A DNA stretch of 47,398 bases from Achromobacter arsenitoxydans SY8. GTDB taxonomy: Bacteria > Pseudomonadota > Gammaproteobacteria > Burkholderiales > Burkholderiaceae_B. Positions 9,585-17,942 of this stretch are shown here, piece after piece. The notes beneath the pieces were generated by a model. It saw only the letters and a list, made by a program, of their open reading frames with translations. It did not search any database and was not told the origin of the DNA. Each line of letters starts with the position of its first letter. The first letter of the stretch is position 1. The position numbers and the translations under genes are program-made. The stretch spans positions 1 to 47,398 of the forward strand of contig NZ_AGUF01000060.1 in NCBI RefSeq assembly GCF_000236785.1, read 5' to 3'.

Positions 9585-10388
9585 ATGAACAGCTACCGTG
9601 TCGGCATCGCCGGCTTCGGCGCCATCGGCCAAGCCGTGGCGCAATCCCTGGACGCCGGCCTGCCCGGCCTGACGCTCGCCGCGGTTGCGGTGCGCGACCC
9701 CAACGCGCCACCCGCATTCGCCTGGACCAACGGCGCGCCCAAATTCACCACCATCGGCGAACTGGCCGAGCATTGCGACGTGGTCGTCGAATGCGCGCCC
9801 GCGGCCGTGTTCCGCGACATCGCAGAACCCGTGCTGCGCGCCGGCAAGAAAATGGTGGTGCTCAGTTCCGGCGCACTGTTGCGCCACGAAGACCTGATCG
9901 ACGTGGCCCGCCAGCATGGCGGCCAGATCGTGGTGCCGTCGGGCGCCATCCTGGGGCTGGACGCCATCACCGCGGCCGCCGAAGGCGTCATCCATTCGGT
10001 CACCATGATCACCCGCAAGCCGGTGCGCGGCCTGCTGGGCGCGCCTTACCTCACTGACAACAACATCGACATCGAAGGCATCACCGAACCGCGCCTGATC
10101 TTCCGCGGATCGCCGCGCGAAGCCGCGGTCGGTTTCCCGGCCAACCTCAATGTGGCGGTCAGCGTGTCGCTGGCCGGCATCGGCCCCGACCGCACCACGT
10201 TGGAAATCTGGGCAGATCCTTCGCTCGAACGCAATCTGCACCGCGTCGAAGTCGTGTCCGATTCGGCCTCGTTCTCGATGGAAATCCAGAACATCCCGTC
10301 GGCCAATCCCAAGACCGGCCGCATTACGGCGCAAAGCGTGGTGGCGGCGCTGCGCAAGATGAGCGGGCCGCTGCGCGTCGGCACCTGA
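9585..10388 (+). CDS. nadX: L-aspartate dehydrogenase
   Basis: The 267-residue protein matches the usual length of NadX. It opens with a Rossmann motif, GFGAIG (residues 10-15). The C-terminal domain carries the family hallmarks FPANLNVAV, then GIGPDRTTLEIWADP and IPSANPKTGRITAQSV. The enzyme uses NAD(P)+ to oxidise L-aspartate to iminoaspartate, the first step of NAD synthesis in some organisms or an aspartate catabolic step in others. No nadA or nadC lies nearby, so the physiological role is unsettled. The ATG at 9585 was chosen because the dinucleotide fold begins right after it. Confidence 0.9.
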   Translation: MNSYRVGIAGFGAIGQAVAQSLDAGLPGLTLAAVAVRDPNAPPAFAWTNGAPKFTTIGELAEHCDVVVECAPAAVFRDIAEPVLRAGKKMVVLSSGALLRHEDLIDVARQHGGQIVVPSGAILGLDAITAAAEGVIHSVTMITRKPVRGLLGAPYLTDNNIDIEGITEPRLIFRGSPREAAVGFPANLNVAVSVSLAGIGPDRTTLEIWADPSLERNLHRVEVVSDSASFSMEIQNIPSANPKTGRITAQSVVAALRKMSGPLRVGT

Positions 10389-10395
10389 ATCCGCA

Positions 10396-10430
10396 CAGGG
10401 CCGCCATGCGCGGTCCGCCGGGCGGCCCTG
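10396..10430. terminator. Hairpin between convergent nadX and ABC genes
   Basis: Perfect 10-bp arms (CAGGGCCGCC and GGCGGCCCTG) with a 15-base loop begin 8 bases after the nadX stop, ahead of the convergent ABC transporter end at 10460. No T-tract. Likely shared terminator or mRNA-end stem. Confidence 0.4.
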
Positions 10431-10459
10431 CGCGGGGCCGAGTTCCGGCCGAAGCCGCG

Positions 10460-12295
10460 CTACGCGGCTTCGCGCCGCAGCGGATCCGCACGGCGCCCCG
10501 CCCCCATTGGCCCCATCTTCCACCCGCCCGCGCCGTCCAGGTCCAGGCGGTGCGTATGGAACGCATCCAGCGTGCTGCGGTGGCCCACGCTGACCAGCAT
10601 GCTGTCCGGCAAGGCGTCGCGCAACAGGCTATAGAGCATGTGCTCCAGGCCCTCGTCCGTAGCCGAGGTCGCCTCATCCAGGAATACGACCGCAGGCCGG
10701 TTGTACAGCACGCGCGCGAACGCGACGCGCTGCTGCTCTCCCAGCGACAGCACGCGCGACCAGTCCTGCACCTCGTCCAGCCTGCCGGCCAGATGGCCCA
10801 GGTTCACCTGGCGTAGCGCGTCGGCCAGCCGCGCATCTTCCTCCGGCTGCGCCAGACCCGGATAGGCCACCGCGCCGCGCAGGTCGCCCAGGGGCAGATA
10901 CGGGCGCTGCGACAAGAACAATGCCGCATCGCCCAGCGGACGCCGCACGGCGCCGTCGGCATACGGCCACAGGCCCGCCAGCGCGCGTAGCAGGGTTGTC
11001 TTGCCGCTGCCCGAAGGACCCTTGATCAGCAGCGCCTGCCCCGGGAGCAAGCGCAGGTTCAGATCACACAGCAGCCGCGCGCCATCCGGCCGCGACACGC
11101 TCAGGCCCGCGATATCCAGGCCGCGAGCCCCGGCTTCGGTTTGCACGGAGGGCAAGGCGCGCGCGGCTTCGTTGGCGTCCAGGAAGCCGTTCAGGCGATC
11201 CAGCGTGGCGCGGTACTGCGCAAAGGCGTCATAAGAGCTGCGGAAGAACGACAGCGAATCCTGCACCTGCCCGAAGGCCTGCGAGGTCTGCATGACGTCG
11301 CCCAGCTTGATCGCGCCGCTGAAAAATCGCGGCGCTTGCAGGATGAACGGGAACACCACCGCGATCTGGCTGACCGACAGGTTGAACCCGTCGAACTTCA
11401 GGCCCCGGTACACGCGCGCCCACAAGTTGGCGATGTAGGCCGTGAACCGCGTCCACAAGGTGGCGCGCTCTACCTCTTCGCCTCGGTAGAACGCCACGTT
11501 CTCGGCATTTTCGCGCAGGCGCACCAGCGCATAGCGGAAGTTCGCCGTCAGGCGTTCGGACAGGAAATTCAACTTGATCAGCGGCCGCCCGATCTTGAAC
11601 GCCAGCCACGTCGCGACGATGACGTATAGGTAGACCATAAACACCATGGCGCGGGGAATCTCAACGCCGCCGACCGCCAGCGGGCCAGACAGGCCCCACA
11701 GGATGATGGTGAACGCCACCAGCGACACGATCGCGCTGAGCGCGCCGATGGCCAGCGTGCGCGACCCGGTCACGAATTGGGCAATGTCCTGTTCGATGCG
11801 CTGGTCGGGGTTGTCGACCGGCTCCTGCAGAAAATGGCCGCGGTAATAGGCTCCCGCCCCCAGCCAGTCGCGCGTCAGGCGCTCGTTGAGCCACACGCGC
11901 CAATGGATGTCGAAGGCCTGGCCCGCGTAGCTGTCGGCCAGGCTGCGCACCACATGCACCGTGGCCAGCACCGCGAAGATTCCCAGGAAACGCCAGAACG
12001 CCGTCTGGTCCAGTGCCTGCAGCGAACTGTAAAAGCCGTTGTACCAGAACGAAAACAGCACGGTCATGCGCACCGCGAACATCGCCAGGAACAGCAGCAG
12101 GGCCAGCGTGAGCAACGGCCGCCAGCTGCGGCGGGGCGTCAGGTACGGCCACGCCAGCCGCCAGAACTTGCGCCCCCAGTCGGTGCAGCGGGCCAGCACG
12201 AAGGCGGCCAGGGCCATCGCCAAGGCGGACAGGGCGAATGCGCGCGCCATCCAGAGGGCGCTTTCCGCAAGCTGCTGCTGCCAATTCAGATCCAT
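10460..12295 (-). CDS. ABC transporter permease/ATPase fusion (YddA/SbmA-like)
   Basis: A 611-residue half-transporter: about five or six membrane helices (residues 15-330) with the SbmA/BacA-like signatures FWYNGFYSSLQ, then HWRVWLNERL and YYR. An ATPase follows, with Walker A GPSGSGKT (426-433), signature LSLGEQQR (517-524) and Walker B VVFLDEATSA (537-546). Members occur in the inner membrane and have been linked to cobalamin, peptide or long-chain acyl uptake; the substrate here is unknown. I chose the ATG at 12293-12295 over an in-frame TTG six codons upstream because the ATG has a GAGG box upstream. It stands alone. A 19-bp palindrome lies 71 bases upstream. Confidence 0.9.
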   Translation of the reverse strand: MDLNWQQQLAESALWMARAFALSALAMALAAFVLARCTDWGRKFWRLAWPYLTPRRSWRPLLTLALLLFLAMFAVRMTVLFSFWYNGFYSSLQALDQTAFWRFLGIFAVLATVHVVRSLADSYAGQAFDIHWRVWLNERLTRDWLGAGAYYRGHFLQEPVDNPDQRIEQDIAQFVTGSRTLAIGALSAIVSLVAFTIILWGLSGPLAVGGVEIPRAMVFMVYLYVIVATWLAFKIGRPLIKLNFLSERLTANFRYALVRLRENAENVAFYRGEEVERATLWTRFTAYIANLWARVYRGLKFDGFNLSVSQIAVVFPFILQAPRFFSGAIKLGDVMQTSQAFGQVQDSLSFFRSSYDAFAQYRATLDRLNGFLDANEAARALPSVQTEAGARGLDIAGLSVSRPDGARLLCDLNLRLLPGQALLIKGPSGSGKTTLLRALAGLWPYADGAVRRPLGDAALFLSQRPYLPLGDLRGAVAYPGLAQPEEDARLADALRQVNLGHLAGRLDEVQDWSRVLSLGEQQRVAFARVLYNRPAVVFLDEATSATDEGLEHMLYSLLRDALPDSMLVSVGHRSTLDAFHTHRLDLDGAGGWKMGPMGAGRRADPLRREAA

Positions 12296-12365
12296 GGGCC
12301 GGGAACCTCGCAAAGACGTTCCTGGTTAGACGGGACGGCAACCCCAAGTTCCGGCGAAAAACGGC

Positions 12366-12384
12366 CCTTAAGCCTGGCTTAAGG
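12366..12384. promoter_or_regulatory. Perfect 9-1-9 palindrome between LysR and ABC genes
   Basis: CCTTAAGCC and GGCTTAAGG flank a single T. As RNA it folds as a 7-bp stem with a 5-base loop; read on the minus strand it is followed by GCCGTTTTTC, so it may be the terminator of the LysR gene at 12429-13316. Read as DNA it is also a plausible operator 71 bases upstream of the ABC transporter. The sequence cannot separate these. Confidence 0.5.
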
Positions 12385-12428
12385 ATATTTGCGGGATGTT
12401 GAATGCAGATTGAAAGAAGATGACCTAA

Positions 12429-13316
12429 TCAATCTGTCCCCAGGTCCAGGTTGGCGAACAGATCCGCCAGCGTCGGCACGCTGCGGGCCGGCCAGATCGC
12501 GCTCAGGTCGAAGCTGGGCAGACGCTCGCCGTCGCGCACCTCGCAGAAGCGTACGCCGCGAAAGTCCATGGACCGGATCCAGCTGGGCAGCAAGGCCACG
12601 CCGCAACCGCCCGCCACGCAGGACAGCACCGTGAGCGTGCGGTTGGCCTCCTGCGCCACGTGGGCGTCATGGCCGCCCTTGCGCATGGCGTCCAGAATCC
12701 CCGCATAAAACGCCGGCAACTGCGCCTGCGGATACATCACCAGGCCCGCCTGCGCGATCTGCGCCATCGACACCTGGCCATCGGCGCCGACGTCGAATTC
12801 GTCGGGCACCGCCGCCACCAGGCGATCGCGCAACAGCTGGCGTTCCCGCATGCGCCCGCCCACCGCCACGGGCGTATGCATCAGGCCGATGTCGATTTCT
12901 CCGGTCTGCAGCGCTTCGGCCTGCTCGGCATTGCTCATCTCGCGCAAGATGATGCGCACGCCGGGCGCCTGCCGGCGCATTTCACGCAGCGCGCGCGGCA
13001 GGGTGTCGAACAGCGCCGATGACACCAAGCCTACCGTCAGCTGGCCCGCGCTGCCGCGCCCGATCTCGCGCGCGCGCCGTGCCGCCGCGTCGATGCGCGC
13101 CACGCTGGCGCGCACATCCTCCAGGATGGCCGTGGCGGCCGGCGTGGGCGTCGTGCCCTGGCGCGAACGCTCGAACAGCCGCACGCCCAGGTCCTTTTCC
13201 ATGCGGGTCAGCGCCTGGCTGAGCGCCGGCTGCGCGATACCCAGCCATTCCGACGCGCGGCTGACGCTGCCCTGGTCCACGACCGCCAGGAAGTACCTCA
13301 GGTGCCGGGTTTCCAT
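12429..13316 (-). CDS. LysR-family transcriptional regulator of the divergent amidohydrolase-Bug operon
   Basis: The 295-residue protein begins with a classic LysR N-terminus (METRHLRYFLAVVDQGSVSRAS) and helix-turn-helix to about residue 60 (QPALSQALTRMEKDLGVRLF). The effector domain spans about 90-290. It is divergent from the amidohydrolase-Bug operon across 122 bases, the usual geometry for a LysR protein and its target. An inverted repeat in that gap fits a LysR box (13339-13359). The ligand is unknown; a lactone or carboxylate handled by the operon is a fair guess. Confidence 0.93.
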   Translation of the reverse strand: METRHLRYFLAVVDQGSVSRASEWLGIAQPALSQALTRMEKDLGVRLFERSRQGTTPTPAATAILEDVRASVARIDAAARRAREIGRGSAGQLTVGLVSSALFDTLPRALREMRRQAPGVRIILREMSNAEQAEALQTGEIDIGLMHTPVAVGGRMRERQLLRDRLVAAVPDEFDVGADGQVSMAQIAQAGLVMYPQAQLPAFYAGILDAMRKGGHDAHVAQEANRTLTVLSCVAGGCGVALLPSWIRSMDFRGVRFCEVRDGERLPSFDLSAIWPARSVPTLADLFANLDLGTD

Positions 13317-13338
13317 ATCAATTCAATATATAAAAAGC

Positions 13339-13359
13339 AGTTTTACAGAATGGAAAACT
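13339..13359. promoter_or_regulatory. Candidate LysR box in divergent promoter
   Basis: AGTTTT and AAAACT flank 9 bases, and T-N11-A registers fall inside the repeat. It is 23 bases upstream of the LysR start and about 80 bases upstream of the amidohydrolase start. The surrounding stretch (13317-13366) is strikingly AT-rich for this genome, as promoter regions are. Confidence 0.5.
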
Positions 13360-13438
13360 ATACATCGCCTACCTAGAATTCCGGCTATCAGAAGAACATC
13401 GCCGCCGCATGCCCGGCGCGCATCACGAGGAGACCGTT

Positions 13439-14275
13439 TTGCCCCCGCCCGTCACCGGCGCCGCCGTCGACACCCACGCCCACGTATTCCGGCAAGGCCT
13501 GGCGCTGGCCGACACGCGCCGCCACACGCCCGATTACGACGCCACGCTGGCCGATTACCTGGGCCTGCTGGACGCGCACGGACTGAGCCACGGCGTGCTG
13601 GTGCAGCCCAGCTTCCTGGGCACCGACAACAGCCACATGGTGGAGGCGCTGCGCGCCGCCCCAGAGCGCCTGCGCGGCGTGGCCGTCGTGAACCCGGACG
13701 TCTCCGAGGCCGGACTGCGATTGCTGGCCGATGCCGGCGTGGTCGGCATCCGCCTGAACCTGATCGGCCTGGACCTGCCCCTGCTGCAGACGCTCGCCTG
13801 GCGAACGCTGCTGGAACGCGTCAATGCGCTGGGCTGGCACGTGGAAGTGCACTTGCAGGCGGCGCGCCTGGAAGGCCTGATGCCCGCTTTGCTGGCGGCC
13901 GGCTGCCGCGTCGTGGTGGACCACTTCGGCCGGCCCGATCCCGCGCTGGGCGTATCCGACCCCGCCTTCCAGTACCTGCTGCGGCAAGCCGGCAGCGGCC
14001 AGGTCTGGGTCAAGCTGTCCGCGCCGTACCGCAACTGGAGCGCCCCCGCCTGCGCCGCGTCGGGCCGCCTGGCCGCGCAGCAGCTGCTGGACGCCTACAC
14101 GCCTGAACGATTGATGTGGGGCAGCGACTGGCCCCATACCGAGCACCGCCATCTGGCGTCCTACCCCGCCGCCACGCAGTGGCTGGACGCCTGGATCGAC
14201 GACCCCGCGCAGCGGCGCGTCCTGCTTGCCGACACCCCGCTGCGGCTATTCAAATTCCAAGGAGACACACCATGA
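13439..14275 (+). CDS. Amidohydrolase (2-pyrone-4,6-dicarboxylate lactonase-like)
   Basis: The 278-residue metal-dependent hydrolase has VDTHAHVF (His13, His15) at the start, VVDHFGRP in the middle and WGSDWPHTE near the end, the amidohydrolase-2 pattern of pyrone-dicarboxylate lactonases and related enzymes. I choose the TTG at 13439: GAGGAG sits 6-8 bases upstream at ideal spacing. An in-frame ATG at 13409 has no good ribosome site and would add ten non-conserved residues. The stop overlaps the start of the Bug gene by ATGA, so translation is coupled. Probably cytoplasmic hydrolysis of a lactone or related carboxylate carried in with the help of the Bug protein. Confidence 0.85.
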   Translation: MPPPVTGAAVDTHAHVFRQGLALADTRRHTPDYDATLADYLGLLDAHGLSHGVLVQPSFLGTDNSHMVEALRAAPERLRGVAVVNPDVSEAGLRLLADAGVVGIRLNLIGLDLPLLQTLAWRTLLERVNALGWHVEVHLQAARLEGLMPALLAAGCRVVVDHFGRPDPALGVSDPAFQYLLRQAGSGQVWVKLSAPYRNWSAPACAASGRLAAQQLLDAYTPERLMWGSDWPHTEHRHLASYPAATQWLDAWIDDPAQRRVLLADTPLRLFKFQGDTP

Positions 14276-15261
14276 CCCCTATGTTCAAACGCCTGGCGCG
14301 CCGCGGCGCCCTGCTCGCTGCCGCGGGCATTTTGGCCGGCGCGGCCGGCGCGGCACACGCCGCCTACCCCGAGCGCGCTGTCACGCTGGTGGTCACCTAT
14401 CCGCCCGGCGGCACCGTGGACGTGGTGGCCCGCCTGATCGGCCCCAAGCTCGCCGCCGAACTCGGCCAGCCCGTGGTCATTGAAAACCGCGGCGGCGCAG
14501 GCGGCATGATCGGCGGCGCCGTGGTCGCCAAGGCCAAACCCGATGGCTATACGCTGATGCTGGACGCGTCCAACCACGCCCAGAATCCCGCCCTGCACAG
14601 CAAGATGCAGTTCGACACGCTGGCTGATTTCGCGCCTGTGTCGCTGCTGCTGCGCGTGCCCAACGTGCTGGTCGTCACGCCCTCGTATGAAGTGAAGTCG
14701 GTGGCCGACCTGATCAAGCTGGGCCAGCCTGGCGCCAAGGACCACGTCTACTTCGCGTCGGCTGGCCCCGGCTCCGCCCAGCACCTGGCCGGCGAACTGT
14801 TCAACCTGCTTGCCAAGACCCAGCTCCAGCACGTCGCCTACAAAGGCGGCGGCCCGGCCATGATCGACGTGATGTCGGGCCAGGTTCCGGTGATGTTCGC
14901 GAGCATGGGCTCGGCCTGGCAGCACGTGAAAAACGGCAAGCTGCGCGCCGTGGCCGTCGGCGGCCTGGAACGCTCCAAGACCGCGCCCGACCTGCCCACC
15001 ATCGCCGAGTCCGGCGTGCCGGGCTACGAGACCTATGAATGGAACGCCGTATTCGCGCCCGCCGGCACCCCGCCCGCCATCGTCGAGCAGGTGTCGCAAG
15101 CGCTGGCCAAGGTGTTGAAGGATCCCGCGATCGCCGAGCAGCTGGCCGGCATCGGCGCTGAACCCATCGGTTCCACCCCCGCCGACCTGGACGCCTTCCG
15201 CCGCGCCGAGATCGACAAGTGGCAGCGCGTCGTGAAGGAGGCGGGCCTGAAGCTGGATTGA
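14272..15261 (+). CDS. Bug-family tripartite tricarboxylate transporter binding protein
   Basis: The 329-residue periplasmic protein has a long signal peptide with a basic start (FKRLARRG) and cleavage near AHA/AYPERA (residue 30). The Bug hallmarks follow: VTYPPGGTVDVVARL, GQPVVIENRGGAGG, KPDGYTLML and a C-terminal helical lobe. Its ATG overlaps the amidohydrolase stop (ATGA). No TctA or TctB genes lie near, so membrane partners must be elsewhere. A strong terminator follows (15306-15334), ending the two-gene operon under the divergent LysR. Confidence 0.95.
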   Translation: MTPMFKRLARRGALLAAAGILAGAAGAAHAAYPERAVTLVVTYPPGGTVDVVARLIGPKLAAELGQPVVIENRGGAGGMIGGAVVAKAKPDGYTLMLDASNHAQNPALHSKMQFDTLADFAPVSLLLRVPNVLVVTPSYEVKSVADLIKLGQPGAKDHVYFASAGPGSAQHLAGELFNLLAKTQLQHVAYKGGGPAMIDVMSGQVPVMFASMGSAWQHVKNGKLRAVAVGGLERSKTAPDLPTIAESGVPGYETYEWNAVFAPAGTPPAIVEQVSQALAKVLKDPAIAEQLAGIGAEPIGSTPADLDAFRRAEIDKWQRVVKEAGLKLD

Positions 15262-15305
15262 GTACTGCCGGGCTTGCCAGCCCGGTTGCCGCGTAGCCGG
15301 TCCTG

Positions 15306-15334
15306 CGGCGCTCTTCGGAGCGCCGTTTTTTTTT
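15306..15334 (+). terminator. Strong Rho-independent terminator
   Basis: A perfect 8-bp stem (CGGCGCTC and GAGCGCCG) closed by a TTCG tetraloop is followed by nine T residues, 44 bases after the Bug stop. This is the clearest intrinsic terminator in the window. Confidence 0.95.
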
Positions 15335-15429
15335 GCCTGCCGCGAACGCGCAAAGACGCGGGAAGCTGGCGCGCTGGCGGGCGCGGCTATCATGGATGCC
15401 TCAGACAGTTTTCCGCAGGAACCCGCAGG

Positions 15430-15816
15430 ATGGACAAGATCCGACTCGACAAATGGCTTTGGGCGGCACGCTTCTACAAGACGCGCAGCCTGGCCTCGCA
15501 GGAAATCGGCAAGGGCCGCGTTTTCGTCAATGGACAGCCCGCCAAGCCCGCGCGCGAAGTCGCGGCGGGCGACGTGATCGCCGTGCGCAAGGAAGACCCC
15601 GCCGTGCAGGTGCGCGTCGTGGCGGTCAGCGGAGTGCGCGGCCCGGCTCCGACCGCCCGCCTGCTGTACGAGGAAACGCCGGAAAGCATCGCCGCGCGCG
15701 AACGCGCAGCGGAAATGCGCCGCCTTGCGCCCGAACCGGCGCTAGGCATCGAGGCGGGACGCCCCACCAAGCGCGACCGGCGGCTGATCGACCAGATGCG
15801 GGGCAAGCCGCAATGA
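15430..15816 (+). CDS. hslR: Hsp15, S4-domain ribosome-associated heat-shock protein
   Basis: The 128-residue protein starts DKIRLDKWLWAARFYKTRSLA, the S4 RNA-binding domain of Hsp15 (residues about 1-60), and has a basic C-terminal tail (RPTKRDRRL). Hsp15 binds 50S subunits that carry stalled nascent chains and helps recycle them. It is close to the usual length (about 130). The stop overlaps the start of the SUI1 gene (ATGA), so the two are coupled. Confidence 0.92.
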   Translation: MDKIRLDKWLWAARFYKTRSLASQEIGKGRVFVNGQPAKPAREVAAGDVIAVRKEDPAVQVRVVAVSGVRGPAPTARLLYEETPESIAARERAAEMRRLAPEPALGIEAGRPTKRDRRLIDQMRGKPQ

Positions 15817-16175
15817 AGCGCGCCTCGACGGGCGGGCTGGTCTACTCCACCGAGACCGGCCGCATGTGCCCCGTATGCCGGCAGCCGATCGCGCAGTGCG
15901 CATGCAAACAGGCCGCGCGACCGGCGCCCGCCGGCGACGGCGTAGCGCGCGTATCGCGCGAGACCAAGGGCCGCGGCGGCAAGAGCGTAACGCTGGTCAA
16001 GGGGCTGGCGCTGGACCCCGTGGCGCTGGGCGTGCTGGGCAAGCAGCTGCGCACGGCCTGCGGCTCGGGCGGCACGGTGAAGGACGGCGTCATCGAGGTG
16101 CAGGGAGACCACTGCGACCGCATCATCGACGCGCTGACGAAACAAGGCCACCGCGCAAAACGCGCGGGCGGCTGA
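15813..16175 (+). CDS. yciH: SUI1/YciH-family translation factor
   Basis: The 120-residue protein has the SUI1 fold in its C-terminal 80 residues (KGRGGKSVTLVKGL, then KQLRTACGSGGTVKDGVIEVQGDH), matching bacterial YciH, an eIF1-like factor that affects initiation fidelity in vitro. The N-terminal part carries Cys pairs (MCPVCRQPIAQCAC), a zinc-ribbon-like feature common in this family. It is translationally coupled to hslR by an ATGA overlap and probably cotranscribed with the DOPA-dioxygenase-like gene 14 bases behind. Confidence 0.93.
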   Translation: MKRASTGGLVYSTETGRMCPVCRQPIAQCACKQAARPAPAGDGVARVSRETKGRGGKSVTLVKGLALDPVALGVLGKQLRTACGSGGTVKDGVIEVQGDHCDRIIDALTKQGHRAKRAGG

Positions 16176-16189
16176 ACCAGGTGAAACAC

Positions 16190-16543
16190 ATGACTGATCT
16201 TGCCGTGACGGATGTCGCCAGCTGGCACGCCCACGTGTACTTCGACGCGGACAGCCGCGATGCCGCGTTCGCGCTGCGCGAACGGGTGATTGCGCAATTC
16301 GGCGACAAAATGGAAATGGGGCGCTTTCATGAGCGCCCCGTCGGCCCGCATCCGCAATGGAGCTACCAGATTGCCTTCGCGCCGGAACAACTGGCCGCGA
16401 TTGCGACGTGGCTGACGCTGAATCATGGCGCGCTGGACGTCTTCATGCATCCCAACACCGGCCATTCACTGCGCGACCACCGCGACTGCGCCGTGTGGAT
16501 CGGGCGCAGCCACGTGCTGAACCTGGCGGCGCTGGGCGGCTGA
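16190..16543 (+). CDS. DOPA 4,5-dioxygenase family protein
   Basis: The 117-residue protein has the pattern of the DOPA-dioxygenase family: WHAHVYFD near residue 12, GPHPQWSYQIAF in the middle and HPNTGHSLRDHRD near 87. The conserved histidines are likely metal or substrate ligands. In fungi such enzymes cleave DOPA in betalain-type pathways; bacterial members are mostly uncharacterised. I start at the ATG at 16190, preceded by AGGTGA; a GTG three codons earlier is possible. It is convergent with ppk2, with only 4 bases between the stops. Confidence 0.85.
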   Translation: MTDLAVTDVASWHAHVYFDADSRDAAFALRERVIAQFGDKMEMGRFHERPVGPHPQWSYQIAFAPEQLAAIATWLTLNHGALDVFMHPNTGHSLRDHRDCAVWIGRSHVLNLAALGG

Positions 16544-16547
16544 ACGC

Positions 16548-17753
16548 CTACAGCGCGCGTCCCACGATCAGCGAATCCAGCGCCATCTGCGCATCGTCGC
16601 TCTTGCCTTCATACGGGATGCGGCTGAGCACGTAGCGCATGGCGTTGAGCCGCGCGCGCTTCTTGCAGTCTGACTTCACGACGATCCAGGGCGCGTCCGC
16701 GGTATCGGTGTGCGCGAACATGGCTTCCTTGGCGCGGGTGTAATCGTCCCATTTGTCCAGCGACGCCAGGTCCACCGGGCTCAGCTTCCATTGCTTGAGC
16801 GGATGCACCTTGCGCTGCAGGAAACGGCGGCGCTGTTCTTCCTGGCTGACAGAGAACCACAGCTTGATCAGGATAATGCCGCTGGTGACCAGGTGGCGTT
16901 CGAAATCGGGCGTCTGGCGCAGAAAGGCCAGGTACTCATCCTGCGAGCAGAAGCCCATGACGCGCTCGACGCCCGCGCGGTTGTACCAGGAGCGGTCGAA
17001 CATGACGATTTCGCCGGCGGTGGGCAGGTGCTGCACGTAACGCTGGAAGTACCACTGGCCCTTTTCCGTGTCCGACGGCTTTTCCAGCGCGACCACGCGC
17101 GCGCCGCGCGGGTTCAGGTGTTCCATCATGCGCTTGATGGTGCCGCCCTTGCCCGCCGCGTCGCGGCCCTCGAACAGGATGACCACGCGCTGGCCCGTCG
17201 CCTTGACCCAGGCCTGCAGCTTCAGCAATTCGACCTGCAGCTTGTACTTCTGCTTTTCGTAGTTCCGGCGCAGCATGCGATGGCGGTACGGGTAGATGCC
17301 CTCGCGCCAGTCCACCGCCAGCTCATCGTCGGGATTGCGGCGAATGCGCGCCGACTGCGTGTTGGCCTCGAGCAGCGCGCGATGCACGGCTTGCGCATCG
17401 TCCGGAGACAGTTCGTCGATGACGCAACGCAAGGCCTCGTGCGCCTCGCCGGGCGCGCCCACCTTGTAGCGGCGCGCGATATCGGACAACACTGCCGCAG
17501 TCTCCTGCCGGGCCGCGTCCTGGCGCGCCACCACGCGCTTGCGGATCTCGGCCGCGGGTTCGACGAAGGGCTCGGCTGCAGCCGTGGCGACGGGTTCGGC
17601 GACGGGCTGGACGGCAGCAAGCGGAGCGGCCTGTGCGGCCTTCCGGGCCGGAGCGCGACGCGCGACAGCCGTGCGCTTGGCGGCGCCCGTGGCCCGCTTT
17701 GCGGGCGTGGCGGCAACGTCTTGTTCGGTGGCTTGCGATGTCTTGTCTGTCAT
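16548..17753 (-). CDS. ppk2: Polyphosphate kinase 2 with Ala/Lys-rich N-terminal tail
   Basis: The 401-residue protein has the PPK2 core from about residue 145: Walker A GRDAAGKGG (196-204), Walker B FDRSWYNRAGVE (252-263) and the lid with RRRFLQRK and KLSPVD. PPK2 enzymes use polyphosphate to phosphorylate nucleoside di- or monophosphates, or run in reverse. Residues 1-80 are an unusual low-complexity extension rich in Ala, Lys, Arg and Pro (KRATGAAKRTAVARRAPARK), like histone-H1-type tails. The ATG at 17751-17753 has an AGGA box 4-5 bases upstream; a TTG 24 codons further up adds nothing conserved. Confidence 0.93.
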   Translation of the reverse strand: MTDKTSQATEQDVAATPAKRATGAAKRTAVARRAPARKAAQAAPLAAVQPVAEPVATAAAEPFVEPAAEIRKRVVARQDAARQETAAVLSDIARRYKVGAPGEAHEALRCVIDELSPDDAQAVHRALLEANTQSARIRRNPDDELAVDWREGIYPYRHRMLRRNYEKQKYKLQVELLKLQAWVKATGQRVVILFEGRDAAGKGGTIKRMMEHLNPRGARVVALEKPSDTEKGQWYFQRYVQHLPTAGEIVMFDRSWYNRAGVERVMGFCSQDEYLAFLRQTPDFERHLVTSGIILIKLWFSVSQEEQRRRFLQRKVHPLKQWKLSPVDLASLDKWDDYTRAKEAMFAHTDTADAPWIVVKSDCKKRARLNAMRYVLSRIPYEGKSDDAQMALDSLIVGRAL

Positions 17754-17942
17754 GGATCCTATCCTTGCTGCGCTGGTTCGCCAGGTCCGCGTCTGCCGGC
17801 CAGTCGCCGGCGACCCGTCAGGCAAAAACGACTACCCTAACTTGCGCCAGGGCGCGCCAGATTGATGAGAATCAACGGTTGTAACATTTTTACACTGACC
17901 TGACCCCATTACACTGGGCCTTTGTCTCCCTCTTTAGAAACC

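Noticed and set aside
14161-15393. 410-codon minus-strand frame opposite the Bug gene
   Set aside because: The opposite strand has a full Bug protein with signal peptide and terminator.
17862-17875. TTGAT-GAGA-ATCAA inverted repeat, Fur-box-like
   Set aside because: Too few matches to a Fur box and no iron-linked gene next to it.
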